Source of the DNA: Candidatus Nomurabacteria bacterium GW2011_GWA1_36_15 | Lineage (GTDB): Bacteria; Patescibacteriota; Minisyncoccia; Phycocordibacterales; UBA9973 | Assembly: GCA_000991415.1 (NCBI GenBank) | Contig: LBRM01000008.1 | Location: 1 to 41,474, forward strand | Length of the DNA: 41,474 nucleotides | Reading direction: 5' to 3' | Shown: piece after piece, positions 5,961-13,225 of the stretch | How positions within the stretch are numbered: position 1 is the first letter of the stretch | How the letters are laid out: every line of letters starts with the position of its first letter | Notes under the pieces: model-generated | Seen by the model: only the letters and a program-made list of their open reading frames with translations | Told to the model about the DNA's origin: nothing | Database searches by the model: none | Translations under genes and position numbers: made by a program

Positions 5961-7662
5961 TTTTCTTTTTAGAACCAGAATTATATTTTTTTGTATCTCG
6001 ATTTTTGCCTTAATTTTAATAACTAAACTTTTTTTAGTACAAGTAGTGCACAGCAGTTCTTATTCTGAAAGAGCAGACAGACAATATGCTACGCCTTCGT
6101 CCAATATCTTTGAACGCGGAACTATCTATTTTTCACGGAAAGATGGACAACTTGTCTCTGCCGCTATGCAGACTACTGGATTTAAGTTAACCATTAATCC
6201 TGTTAAGATTATTGATGAGGAGTTGGCTTTTGAAGAATTATCAAAAATTTTGAACCTTGGTCGAGACGAATTTTTAACAAAAGCGGGAAAGGAAAATGAT
6301 CCTTATGAAGAAATAGCCAACCATCTTTCCAAAGAAGAGGCTGATGCGATATCCCTTTTGAAAATTCCTGGCTTATTTATTTATAAAGAAAAATGGCGTT
6401 TTTATCCAGGCACTAATCTTGCTTCACAATCATTAGGTTTTGTGGCTTATAAGGGTGATGATCTTGGGGGACGTTATGGTCTTGAAAGACAATATGACGG
6501 AGAACTTTCCAGAAATAAAAACAATCCCTATATAAATTTCTTTGCTGAAGTTTTTTCTAATATTAATAAAACTTTATTTAACGATCAATCGAGAGAGGGC
6601 GATGTTGTAACAACTATTGAACCATCGGTGCAAAGTTTTTTGGAAAAGACTTTGCAGAATGTAAAAGAGAAATATAAAATTGATTCCATTGGCGGGATAA
6701 TCATGAATCCACAAGACGGTGCCATTTATGCCCTCAGTAACAAACCGGATTTTGATCTTAATAATTTTTCTAAAGTTAACAGCGCGTCTATTTTTGCTAA
6801 TCCCTTGGTAGAAAGTGTCTATGAATTTGGATCGGTTGTTAAACCGCTAATTATGGCGGGGGCTTTAGATACGGGTGTAGTTACCGCTAATACGACATAT
6901 GATGATAAGGGGTCTGTGATAGTTGAAAATAAAGAAATATTCAATTTTGATAAAAAAGCCCGTGGAATTGTGAATATGCAGGAAGTTTTAAATCAATCCC
7001 TAAACACCGGTATGGTTTTCGTTTATCATAAATTAGGTAAAGAAAAATTGCGTGATTATATGCTTTCTTATGGCATTAAGGAAAAAACTGGAATTGATTT
7101 GCCTAATGAAACAAGCGGTTTAGTTTCCAACCTGATAAATAGTCCTCGGGACATTGAATATGCCAATGCCGCTTTTGGTCAGGGTATAGCTTTGACTCCC
7201 ATAGAGCTTATAAGGGCATTAGCGTCACTTAGTAACGGAGGTAATTTAATTGTGCCTCATCTTGTGCAAAAAATAAAATATGACGATGGCACAGAAGAAG
7301 ATATGAAATATAATATGCAACCTACAAAAATATCTAAGGCAACCAGCGAAGAAATTACTCGTATGCTGGTGAATGTTATGGATGCATATATGAAAAATAA
7401 AAGTACTAATTTGGAACATTATTCGATTGCGGCTAAAACCGGTACTGCCCAAGTTGCCAATAATGAAGCAGGGGGCTATTATGAAGACAGGCATACCCAT
7501 TCTTTTTTTGGATATTTTCCAGCTTATAACCCGAGATTTATAATTTTTCTTTTTGCTATAAATCCCAAAGGAGTGCCTTATGCAGCCCAAACCTGGTCGG
7601 ATTCTTTTCTAAGTATTACAAAATTTTTGATTAATTATTATGAAATTTCACCTGATAGATAA
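5950..7662 (+). CDS. ftsI: Penicillin-binding protein, transpeptidase (FtsI/PBP2-like)
   Basis: Cross-links peptidoglycan at the septum. The 570 aa start with a membrane anchor (residues about 8-28), then a PBP dimerisation domain (RADRQYATPSSNIFERGTIY). The transpeptidase domain has all three active-site motifs: SVVK (GSVVKPL, nucleophile Ser), SLN (QSLNTGM) and KTG (AAKTGTAQVA). No PASTA repeats are seen. The ATG at 5950 gives MKSSFLFRTR; a TTG at 5941 would add 3 residues. Position after the ftsL-like gene and before murF supports the FtsI role rather than the elongation PBP2, though mreB is also present in this genome. Confidence 0.9.
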   Translation: MKSSFLFRTRIIFFCISIFALILITKLFLVQVVHSSSYSERADRQYATPSSNIFERGTIYFSRKDGQLVSAAMQTTGFKLTINPVKIIDEELAFEELSKILNLGRDEFLTKAGKENDPYEEIANHLSKEEADAISLLKIPGLFIYKEKWRFYPGTNLASQSLGFVAYKGDDLGGRYGLERQYDGELSRNKNNPYINFFAEVFSNINKTLFNDQSREGDVVTTIEPSVQSFLEKTLQNVKEKYKIDSIGGIIMNPQDGAIYALSNKPDFDLNNFSKVNSASIFANPLVESVYEFGSVVKPLIMAGALDTGVVTANTTYDDKGSVIVENKEIFNFDKKARGIVNMQEVLNQSLNTGMVFVYHKLGKEKLRDYMLSYGIKEKTGIDLPNETSGLVSNLINSPRDIEYANAAFGQGIALTPIELIRALASLSNGGNLIVPHLVQKIKYDDGTEEDMKYNMQPTKISKATSEEITRMLVNVMDAYMKNKSTNLEHYSIAAKTGTAQVANNEAGGYYEDRHTHSFFGYFPAYNPRFIIFLFAINPKGVPYAAQTWSDSFLSITKFLINYYEISPDR

Positions 7663-7668
7663 AAATTA

Positions 7669-8967
7669 ATGACCCACTCGATTTTTAAAAAAATAGTAAC
7701 GTATGTATTGCAAACAGAATCACGGCTTGTGCTTTGGAAATATAAACCTAAAGTTATCACTATTACAGGATCAGTCGGCAAGACTTCCACCAAGGATGCG
7801 ATTTATGCCGTGATTTCCGGCGTTTCTTATGTTCGTAAAAGTGAAAAAAGCTATAACAGTGAAATAGGATTGCCTCTTACCATCTTGGGGTGTGCGAATG
7901 CGTGGAATAATCCTTATAAATGGTTTTTGAATATTTTAAAAGGAATTTGGCTTTTTATTTGGCCCCATCAATATCCCCAATGGCTTGTGCTGGAAGTGGG
8001 TGTTGGAAAACCAGGTGATATGTATCGTACTGCTTTTTGGCTTAAAAGTGATGTAGTGATTATCACCAGTATAGGAGACACCCCTTCTCATATTGAATTT
8101 TTTGATTCGCATAAGCATCTTGTGGAAGAAAAAAGCGGACTTATAAAAACTTTAAAAAAAGACGGGCTTCTAATATTAAATAATGACGACGAAATAGTTT
8201 CTGAAATGAAAACGAGAATAAAAAATCGCGTTATAACTTTCGGTTTTAAAGAAGATTCTGATATAAAAGGTTCGGGTGACAGTATTTTTTATACTGATGA
8301 AGGAGAGCCCGGGGGGTTGATTTTTAGAATAGATGAAACAGGAAACAGTTTTCCGGTTGTTATTGAAGGAGTATTTGGTAAAAACTATGTTTATGCTTCA
8401 CTTGGAGCCCTGGCATTTTCTTCCGGTTTAAAATTTAATATGCTTCAGAGTATAAACAAACTTAAAAACTACAACATTCCACCTGGGCGCATGCGTCTCT
8501 TGAAGGGGATAAATAATTCTTTTATTATAGATGACACTTATAATTCTTCTCCTTTTGCTTGTGAGTCTGCTCTTAAAACCCTAGGAGAAATAAAGTCCAA
8601 TGGTAGAAAAATTGCCGTTCTGGGTGATATGTTGGAACTCGGTCATCATACGGAAGAAGCTCATAAAAATATCGGCAAAATTGCAAAAGAAAATGTTGAC
8701 GTACTTATGACAGTGGGTCCTAGAGCGGAGAAAATAAAAGAAGGAACGATTGAAGCGGGAATGAATATAGAGAATATTTTTGAATTTTTAAATTCTCAAG
8801 AAGCAGGAGAATTTTTGAAAACTTTTGTACAAAAGAATGATTTTGTACTTATTAAAGGTTCACAAGGTATGCGAATGGAACGCGCAGTGGAAGCTATTTT
8901 AGAAGATAAAAAAAACAAATCTCAACTTCTTGTTCGTCAAGACGAAGAGTGGTTGAAGAAGAAATAA
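7669..8967 (+). CDS. murF: UDP-N-acetylmuramoyl-tripeptide--D-Ala-D-Ala ligase (MurF), N-terminally short
   Basis: ATP-dependent ligase that adds D-Ala-D-Ala to the UDP-MurNAc-peptide; the ddl at 37027 would supply the dipeptide. The 432 aa show the Mur ligase P-loop GSVGKTSTK at residues about 34-42, NSEIGLPLTIL, the central LVLEVGVGKPGDM, and a C-terminal domain with DDTYNSSPFACESAL and AVLGDMLELG. In typical MurF the P-loop comes after an N-terminal domain of about 100 residues that binds UDP; here that domain is missing. It is the last gene of the cluster and is followed by a terminator. Confidence 0.9.
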   Translation: MTHSIFKKIVTYVLQTESRLVLWKYKPKVITITGSVGKTSTKDAIYAVISGVSYVRKSEKSYNSEIGLPLTILGCANAWNNPYKWFLNILKGIWLFIWPHQYPQWLVLEVGVGKPGDMYRTAFWLKSDVVIITSIGDTPSHIEFFDSHKHLVEEKSGLIKTLKKDGLLILNNDDEIVSEMKTRIKNRVITFGFKEDSDIKGSGDSIFYTDEGEPGGLIFRIDETGNSFPVVIEGVFGKNYVYASLGALAFSSGLKFNMLQSINKLKNYNIPPGRMRLLKGINNSFIIDDTYNSSPFACESALKTLGEIKSNGRKIAVLGDMLELGHHTEEAHKNIGKIAKENVDVLMTVGPRAEKIKEGTIEAGMNIENIFEFLNSQEAGEFLKTFVQKNDFVLIKGSQGMRMERAVEAILEDKKNKSQLLVRQDEEWLKKK

Positions 8968-9005
8968 AAAAAGCGCAGAGGTATTTTAAAAATACATGCG
9001 CTTTT
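8968..9005. terminator. Bidirectional terminator between murF and a minus-strand gene
   Basis: AAAAAGCGCA (8968-8977) pairs with TGCGCTTTT (8997-9005), and a second inner stem GTATT/AATAC lies between. A-rich on one side and T-rich on the other, it fits termination in both directions for the convergent genes ending at 8967 and 9009. Confidence 0.8.
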
Positions 9006-9008
9006 AGT

Positions 9009-9143
9009 TTATACTCTATCCCACCAAAGTAATATTTTTTTTCCTATTCCTGTTTTAAACAGAAATTTTTCAGCTATCCATGCTGAAGAAAAGAAAACAA
9101 ACATTACGAATAACAGGGTTACTGCGAAGGGAAGGTCTTCCAT
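9009..9143 (-). CDS. Small membrane protein (44 aa), function unknown
   Basis: MEDLPFAVTLLFVMFVFFSS starts a peptide with one membrane helix (about residues 6-28), then EKFLFKTGIGKKILLWWDRV, an amphipathic, positively charged tail. The start at 9143 is preferred because AAAGGA lies about 10 nt upstream; a longer reading from 9215 would begin inside the -35 box. It has a strong promoter of its own. No family is recognised. It is divergent from another tiny membrane protein gene at 9299. Confidence 0.6.
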   Translation of the reverse strand: MEDLPFAVTLLFVMFVFFSSAWIAEKFLFKTGIGKKILLWWDRV

Positions 9144-9186
9144 TATCTTTTTCCTTTTTTGAATAACTAATTTATTATTTGTATAT

Positions 9187-9215
9187 ATGGTAGCATAAAG
9201 CAACTTGTTTGTCAA
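9187..9215 (-). promoter_or_regulatory. Promoter of the 44-aa membrane protein gene
   Basis: On the minus strand, TTGACA (9210-9215), a 17-nt spacer, then TACCAT (9187-9192). Start is expected near 9180, giving a leader of about 37 nt that carries AAAGGA. Confidence 0.75.
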
Positions 9216-9226
9216 GTATTTAAAGA

Positions 9227-9255
9227 TTGCAAAAAATCGTTTATTATGTTATAAT
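9227..9255 (+). promoter_or_regulatory. Promoter of the 64-aa membrane protein gene
   Basis: TTGCAA (9227-9232), a 17-nt spacer, then a consensus TATAAT (9250-9255). Start is expected near 9262, with a leader of about 37 nt. Its -35 lies only 12 bp from the -35 of the divergent minus promoter. Confidence 0.8.
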
Positions 9256-9298
9256 TGCAAAAGAAAAAAATATGTAAATTAAGTATAAGAGGTATGAA

Positions 9299-9493
9299 AT
9301 GCCTGAATTGTGGAATTTTATTTTTTTTATGTTTTGTTCTTGTTTTTCAATTTTTTTTCTGGTTATAATTTATTTGAAAGTAAAATATAATCCAGAAAGT
9401 TATTTTTTCGTCAAGCCCCTTGTTTGGGGTTTGATAAAAATCTTTTTATTTTTTAGTATATTTGCCGCCTTTCATAAAGTAGCATGCGCATAA
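9299..9493 (+). CDS. Small membrane protein (64 aa), function unknown
   Basis: Two hydrophobic helices (about residues 6-27 and 41-60), separated by KVKYNPESYFFVKPL, give a small hairpin membrane protein. AAGAGGT lies 6 nt before the ATG, one of the few clear Shine-Dalgarno sites in the window. It has a consensus promoter and a terminator that overlaps the stop codon, so it is a self-contained single-gene unit that is probably well expressed. No family is recognised. Confidence 0.65.
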   Translation: MPELWNFIFFMFCSCFSIFFLVIIYLKVKYNPESYFFVKPLVWGLIKIFLFFSIFAAFHKVACA

Positions 9494-9515
9494 ATGTATG
9501 CTACTTTTTATTTTG
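9476..9515 (+). terminator. Terminator overlapping the end of the 64-aa gene
   Basis: AAAGTAGCAT (9476-9485) and ATGCTACTTT (9498-9507) form a perfect 10-bp stem followed by a T-rich tract. The stop codon (9491-9493) lies in the loop. Confidence 0.85.
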
Positions 9516-9587
9516 TGACCCTACAGAGAATCGGACTCTGATTTTATCCTTGAGAAGGATACGTCCTAGCCGTTAGACGATAGGGCC
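9516..9587 (-). tRNA. tRNA-Glu (anticodon CTC)
   Basis: 72 nt read on the minus strand. Acceptor GGCCCTA pairs with TAGGGTC (one G-T). The anticodon stem TATCC/GGATA holds loop TTCTCAA, anticodon CTC. The T stem CAGAG/CTCTG closes the loop TCCGATT. The D region ATCGTCTAACGGCTAGGAC is typical of tRNA-Glu. CCA is not encoded. The T loop has C, not T, at the position corresponding to 55. Confidence 0.92.
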
Positions 9588-9628
9588 ATACAAAAAATAT
9601 AACATTTTTAAAGAAAAGATAAAAATTT

Positions 9629-9653
9629 TAGCGCATCCTTTTGAGATGCGCTA
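9629..9653 (-). terminator. Terminator of the GreA-C-like gene
   Basis: TAGCGCATC (9629-9637) pairs with GATGCGCTA (9645-9653), 9 bp, with a T-rich tract on its minus-strand 3' side (toward 9615). It lies 14 nt beyond the stop of the gene at 9667 and before the tRNA-Glu gene. Confidence 0.75.
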
Positions 9654-9666
9654 TTTTAGAGTTTTT

Positions 9667-10110
9667 TTACTCTACGTTTAGGTATGGAAGCCTAAACACC
9701 CATTTTGATTTTTTAGGAGTCAAAATTGTTTGTATTGTAAAATTTTTACCTTCTTCTGTTTTACCTCCCTCTCCTACCTTTTTACCCAATAATTTTTTTC
9801 CCAAGGAAGAGGAAGCTAAAATTATCTCTGATTTTTCGGGAAGGATGTGTTTTTTGACGACATGAGTTCCATCTATAACACAAAATAAAGTTTCGTTATT
9901 TTCAAAATGAAGTTTTACTCCATTTCCTACAAGAACCGAAAAATCTTGCTCTGCAGTTTTTATTACAGGAAGTTTTAAGAGATTATTAATCTCTTTTCTT
10001 CTTTTGCAATTATGTGGTAAAAAACCTAATTCTTTTTCTAGCGATTTTCTACCATTGGACGTTATAAACTTTTCTGGATAATCTGGGAGGACAGAAATTT
10101 TTCCGCACAT
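9667..10110 (-). CDS. GreA/GreB C-terminal-domain-like protein (147 aa)
   Basis: The C-terminal half reads SEIILASSSLGKKLLGKKVGEGG, which matches the GreA FKBP-like domain pattern (compare ISNKSPFGQALLGRKKGD in this window's GreA). The N-terminal half (KSLEKELGFLPHNCKRRKEI) is short and lacks the long coiled coil and the acidic cleavage-stimulating tip. So it may bind RNA polymerase like GreA/Rnk-type proteins without promoting cleavage; that is inference. It has a full-consensus promoter, GAGG upstream of the ATG and its own terminator, so it is a well-expressed monocistron. Confidence 0.6.
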   Translation of the reverse strand: MCGKISVLPDYPEKFITSNGRKSLEKELGFLPHNCKRRKEINNLLKLPVIKTAEQDFSVLVGNGVKLHFENNETLFCVIDGTHVVKKHILPEKSEIILASSSLGKKLLGKKVGEGGKTEEGKNFTIQTILTPKKSKWVFRLPYLNVE

Positions 10111-10157
10111 AATACAACCTCATGTTAGATAATTTTTAAAGAAGTTAATTCGTTTAC

Positions 10158-10186
10158 ATTATATGTGTTTGTTATTTAATTGTCAA
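10158..10186 (-). promoter_or_regulatory. Full-consensus promoter of the GreA-C-like gene
   Basis: On the minus strand, TTGACA (10181-10186), a 17-nt spacer, then TATAAT (10158-10163): a perfect sigma-70 promoter. The leader is about 40 nt. Confidence 0.9.
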
Positions 10187-10223
10187 GTAAAAACTATGGA
10201 AGAACCTTTATTCTTTGAGTTTT

Positions 10224-10259
10224 GCCTACCTGACTGAACAATCAGTCGTTCGGGCGGGG
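10224..10259. repeat. Palindromic element at the rmuC 3' end
   Basis: The inner stem GACTGA-ACAA-TCAGTC (10232-10247) is followed by CGTTCGGGCGGG and preceded by GCCTACC. The rmuC stop codon (TGA) lies inside the stem, and the last residues PRPND are encoded by it, so the element supplies the protein's end. It shares the CGTTCRGGCGGG end with the rsmH palindrome. Confidence 0.6.
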
Positions 10260-11276
10260 TTTTTCTAGGGAGAGAGTAGAAAGCTCGGGCGAAGTGCCGG
10301 CGATGCGAAGCACATCTTTGTCTATCTTTTTTAATTCTTTATTTGAAGCATTATAATGATTTACAACTGTGCCAAGCGCGTTACCAAGTTTGTCATGATA
10401 TTCATCGAAGGATTTTAAATGTTTTCCCAGATCTTCCACTTTTTTTATTATTTCTTTGGCAGATTCCTCTATTTTAAGAGCTTTTAATCCTTGAAGGACA
10501 GTTTGTAAATATGCCAAAAAAGATGTAGGGGAAGTAATAATCACTTTATATTTTCCAGCAGCGCGTTGAATTAAATTTTCATTTTCTTCCGAGGCTCCAA
10601 CTTTGTTAGTCAAAAGGTCATAATAAATAGCTTCATGTGGAATAAACATAAAAGCGAAATCAGTGGTGCCTTTGGAGGGCTGTATATATTTTGCAGTTTC
10701 AGTAATGCGATTTTTTAAATCATTTACAAAAATTGTTTCCAGCTTTTTCTTTTCGGCCTCATTGTTTTCTTCTGCCATCTTATTGTAATTTTCCAGCGAA
10801 AATTTTGAATCTATGGGTATGATTTTATCTTTTACAAACACTACAGCATCCACTATAGTACCGTCGGGAAAAGGATATTGCATTTGATAGCTCCCAGGAG
10901 GAAGAACATTCTTCAAAACCGTTTCTAGGTAATACTCACCCAATATTCCGCGTTGTTTCGGATTTTTTAAAATATTTTCCAAACTTTGCAGTTGATCAGC
11001 AAAAGAAATGACTTGTTTATTGGTTTCGTCTAATTTTGTCAGTTTTTCTGTCACATCTCTGATTATCTTATTGGATTCAGAAGAATGGAATTTCAAACTT
11101 TCATTTACTTGTTTATTTGATTCACCAAGTTTATTATCAACATTTTTTATCAGCTCACTTACTTGTGTTAATAATTGTATCCCGGTGTTGTCATTTTCTT
11201 TCTTTTTGCCAAATAGAAAATAAGCAATAATACCCCCAATTAGAACCGTGATTATAATTATTAAAATATTTTCCAT
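10242..11276 (-). CDS. rmuC: DNA recombination protein RmuC
   Basis: Putative nuclease-fold protein that limits inversions at short inverted repeats in E. coli; mechanism not settled. The 344 aa have one N-terminal membrane helix (residues about 3-23), a coiled coil (about 35-100) and the RmuC core: KNPKQRGILGEYYLETVL, PDGTIVDAVVF, IPIDSKFSLENY, FMFIPHEAIYYDLL and SPTSFLAYLQTVLQGL. The C-terminus ends in a palindromic element. It follows the dnaQ-like gene by 4 nt. Its link to inverted-repeat stability is notable in a genome with so many palindromes. Confidence 0.92.
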   Translation of the reverse strand: MENILIIIITVLIGGIIAYFLFGKKKENDNTGIQLLTQVSELIKNVDNKLGESNKQVNESLKFHSSESNKIIRDVTEKLTKLDETNKQVISFADQLQSLENILKNPKQRGILGEYYLETVLKNVLPPGSYQMQYPFPDGTIVDAVVFVKDKIIPIDSKFSLENYNKMAEENNEAEKKKLETIFVNDLKNRITETAKYIQPSKGTTDFAFMFIPHEAIYYDLLTNKVGASEENENLIQRAAGKYKVIITSPTSFLAYLQTVLQGLKALKIEESAKEIIKKVEDLGKHLKSFDEYHDKLGNALGTVVNHYNASNKELKKIDKDVLRIAGTSPELSTLSLEKPRPND

Positions 11277-11280
11277 ATAT

Positions 11281-11997
11281 TTATTTTCCCAAATAATGTT
11301 TCAATGTATAAATCCAATCTTCATCTATCTGATCGCTATCTATTTTTTGAGCCAGCAACCACTCCAAATATCCACGATCCACCTTCTTTATTTCTTCTAT
11401 CTTTTTACCGCTATATTTGCCGAATTTGATAGAAGTAAAAAGAGAAGGATGAGAAGAAATTTCTATCATTTTTTGTATTGCTTCTTCCTCGCTTATTTTT
11501 TCCTGTTCAATCAATTTTTTCTTTAATCTTTCGTATAATTTTTCCAACACCAAAACATCACCAAGGGCATCATGAGCGGTAGCGTCTATTTCAATATCTA
11601 AAAGGTATCGCAAATATTGCAAATTATATTTTTCTATTTTTTCGTCGGGATCTAAATATCTAGCCAGTCTTAGGGTACAAATAAAATTAGCAGGAATAAT
11701 GTCTTCCTTTTTTATAATCATTAAGTCAAAAGGCGCATTGTGCGCGACGACGATAGCATTTTTGTTTTCAAGAAGTTCTTTTATTCTCGAAAAATCTTCG
11801 CTTTGCCTGAAAGCAGGTTTGTTTTCTAACATCTTGTTTGTGATATGATGCACAGCTGAGGCTTCTGGAGGAACCTTGATTGGCGGTTTGTAAAAACCGA
11901 CAAAACTATCATTACCGCTCTTATAGGCGATTTGACAGAGAAAATCTTTTTCAGTATTGCCGGTAGTTTCTGTATCAAAAAATATTACATCATTCAT
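11281..11997 (-). CDS. DnaQ-like 3'-5' exonuclease with DUF3820-like C-terminus
   Basis: DEDD-family exonuclease, 238 aa. Motif I is FFDTETTGN (Asp, Glu). Motif II is VVAHNAPFDLMII. Motif III is ATAHDALGDVLVLEKLY (His and Asp, DEDDh type). The C-terminal part, IKFGKYSGKKIEEI and RGYLEWLL, matches the short DUF3820-type domain often fused to such exonucleases. It may proofread or degrade DNA/RNA ends; whether it works with the replicative polymerase cannot be told. A TGA-TAAAAT extended -10 lies 6 nt before the ATG. It precedes rmuC. Confidence 0.85.
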   Translation of the reverse strand: MNDVIFFDTETTGNTEKDFLCQIAYKSGNDSFVGFYKPPIKVPPEASAVHHITNKMLENKPAFRQSEDFSRIKELLENKNAIVVAHNAPFDLMIIKKEDIIPANFICTLRLARYLDPDEKIEKYNLQYLRYLLDIEIDATAHDALGDVLVLEKLYERLKKKLIEQEKISEEEAIQKMIEISSHPSLFTSIKFGKYSGKKIEEIKKVDRGYLEWLLAQKIDSDQIDEDWIYTLKHYLGK

Positions 11998-12003
11998 AGT
12001 GTT

Positions 12004-12009
12004 ATTTTA
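12004..12009 (-). promoter_or_regulatory. Extended -10 of the dnaQ-like gene
   Basis: On the minus strand, TGA-TAAAAT lies 6 nt before the ATG (11995-11997), predicting a leaderless transcript. No -35 is convincing. The region is AT-rich, so chance is possible. Confidence 0.4.
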
Positions 12010-12021
12010 TCATATTTTTGA

Positions 12022-12027
12022 TATAAT
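12022..12027 (+). promoter_or_regulatory. -10 box of yqeY
   Basis: A consensus TATAAT. The start is expected at about 12034, directly before the palindromic element at 12035, so the element would form the whole 5' leader. No clear -35. Confidence 0.5.
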
Positions 12028-12034
12028 AGGGTGG

Positions 12035-12128
12035 GAATTTATGAAAATCAAAAATTTTTGAGCCTTCGCCCTCGGAACCATAAGGACAGAGGACCCACGA
12101 CTCTTAAAATTTTTATTTTCATAAATTC
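12035..12128 (+). repeat. Palindromic core element, copy 1 (5' leader of yqeY)
   Basis: Arms 12035-12058 and 12106-12128 pair over 23 bp with one bulged C (12049). The 47-nt interior contains GCCTTCGCCCTC and GACAGAGGACCCACGAC. It is identical at 36 of 47 positions to the interior of copy 2 (18477-18523), while the arms of the two copies are unrelated. The right arm ends 6 nt before the yqeY ATG. An ATG in the left arm (12041) opens only a 6-codon frame. Confidence 0.85.
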
Positions 12129-12134
12129 TTATTC

Positions 12135-12584
12135 ATGTTGCACGAACAAATAAAAAATAATATAAAAGAAGCTATGTTAGCAAAAAATACCGTGTTGCTT
12201 GAGACCTTAAGGTCTATGGTAGCTAGTTTTACCAACGAACTTGTTGCTAAAAACAGAAAGCCCAATGAAATACTTTCAGACCCAGATGCGCTGACTGTAA
12301 TTAATCGTCTTGCTAAACAGAGGAAAGATTCAATAGAACAATACAAAAAAGGCAATCGGCAAGATTTAGTAGACGAAGAAGAAGCGCAATTGGCTATTTT
12401 AGAAACTTATCTGCCGAAATTAATGGAAAAGAGTGAAATTGAGAAAATTGCCAAAAATAAAAAAGAAGAATTAGGTATTACAGATTCGACAAAAAAGGGT
12501 ATGTTGATGCAAGCCCTAATGAAAGAATTAAAAGGTAAAGCAGATGGCGGGATAGTAAAAGAGGCAGTTGATAGTCTTTTTTAA
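12135..12584 (+). CDS. yqeY: YqeY/GatB-C-domain-like protein
   Basis: The 149-aa helical protein has the YqeY pattern: MLHEQIKNNIKEAMLAKN, LETLRSMVASFTNE, AKQRKDSIEQYKKGNRQDL, EEAQLAILETYLPKLM and a C-terminal GKADGGIVKEAV. The family resembles the tRNA-binding tail of GatB; its cellular role is not firmly known. The ATG has no Shine-Dalgarno sequence and sits 6 nt after a long palindromic hairpin, so the hairpin may affect translation or stability. The dedA gene follows 11 nt later. Confidence 0.9.
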   Translation: MLHEQIKNNIKEAMLAKNTVLLETLRSMVASFTNELVAKNRKPNEILSDPDALTVINRLAKQRKDSIEQYKKGNRQDLVDEEEAQLAILETYLPKLMEKSEIEKIAKNKKEELGITDSTKKGMLMQALMKELKGKADGGIVKEAVDSLF

Positions 12585-12595
12585 AATTTTAGCAT

Positions 12596-13225
12596 ATGCA
12601 TACAGTTCAAGTTTTAAATCATTTAATACAAGACAATCAAGTATTAGCTTATATATTAATTTTTTTGGGGCTAATTTTTGAAGGAGAAATAGTAGTTATT
12701 ACTACCGGTGTTTTGTCGTATCTGGGGGTTCTTAATTTTTGGATATCGCTTTCTTTTATTTTAGCCGGAGGAATGGCAAAAACATTTGGCGGATATTATT
12801 TAGGTGGATTTTTGTATAAAAAATACAGCCATCATAGTTTTTTTAGATACCTTGAAAAAAGAGTGCTTTTTTTTATGCCCAGGTTTGAAAAAAAACCTTT
12901 TTGGTCTATTTTTATTTCAAAATTTATAATAGGGGTAAATTATTTGATTATTCTTTTTGCCGGATATCGTAAGATTAATTTTAAAACTTATTTTAAAGCA
13001 GAAATATTTTCTACTGTCATCTGGGCACCGTTACTTTTGTATCTGGGGTTTTACTTTAGTCAGACAGCTCTTTCTTATAGTAAAGAAATAAGCAGATTTT
13101 CTTTAGCCATATTTATTCTTTTGGTAATTTTTCTGCTTTTTGACAAATTGGCCGCTTCTTTTTATAGAATTTTTGAATATCTTAAAAATGGTGGCATAGA
13201 AAATAATGGAAATGGACACAAATAA
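12596..13225 (+). CDS. DedA-family membrane protein
   Basis: The 209-aa multi-pass protein has several hydrophobic helices (about residues 15-40, 47-70, 100-125, 138-160, 170-190). The early acidic motif FLGLIFEGEIVVI, the central GGMAKTFGGYYLGGFLY and FAGYRKINFKTYF match the DedA/SNARE-associated family (polyprenyl-phosphate or lipid translocation in characterised members). The usual F.PG.R segment reads SKFIIGVNYLI, so the family Arg is missing there. It overlaps the next gene by 20 nt. Confidence 0.8.
   Translation: MHTVQVLNHLIQDNQVLAYILIFLGLIFEGEIVVITTGVLSYLGVLNFWISLSFILAGGMAKTFGGYYLGGFLYKKYSHHSFFRYLEKRVLFFMPRFEKKPFWSIFISKFIIGVNYLIILFAGYRKINFKTYFKAEIFSTVIWAPLLLYLGFYFSQTALSYSKEISRFSLAIFILLVIFLLFDKLAASFYRIFEYLKNGGIENNGNGHK

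Noticed and set aside
9641-9865. 74-aa plus-strand ORF
   Set aside because: Antisense to the GreA-C-like gene, which has a promoter, ribosome-binding site and terminator of its own.
12041-12061. Six-codon leader peptide ORF (MKIKNF) in element copy 1
   Set aside because: It arises from the palindrome arm and has no ribosome-binding site; too short to support as a regulator.
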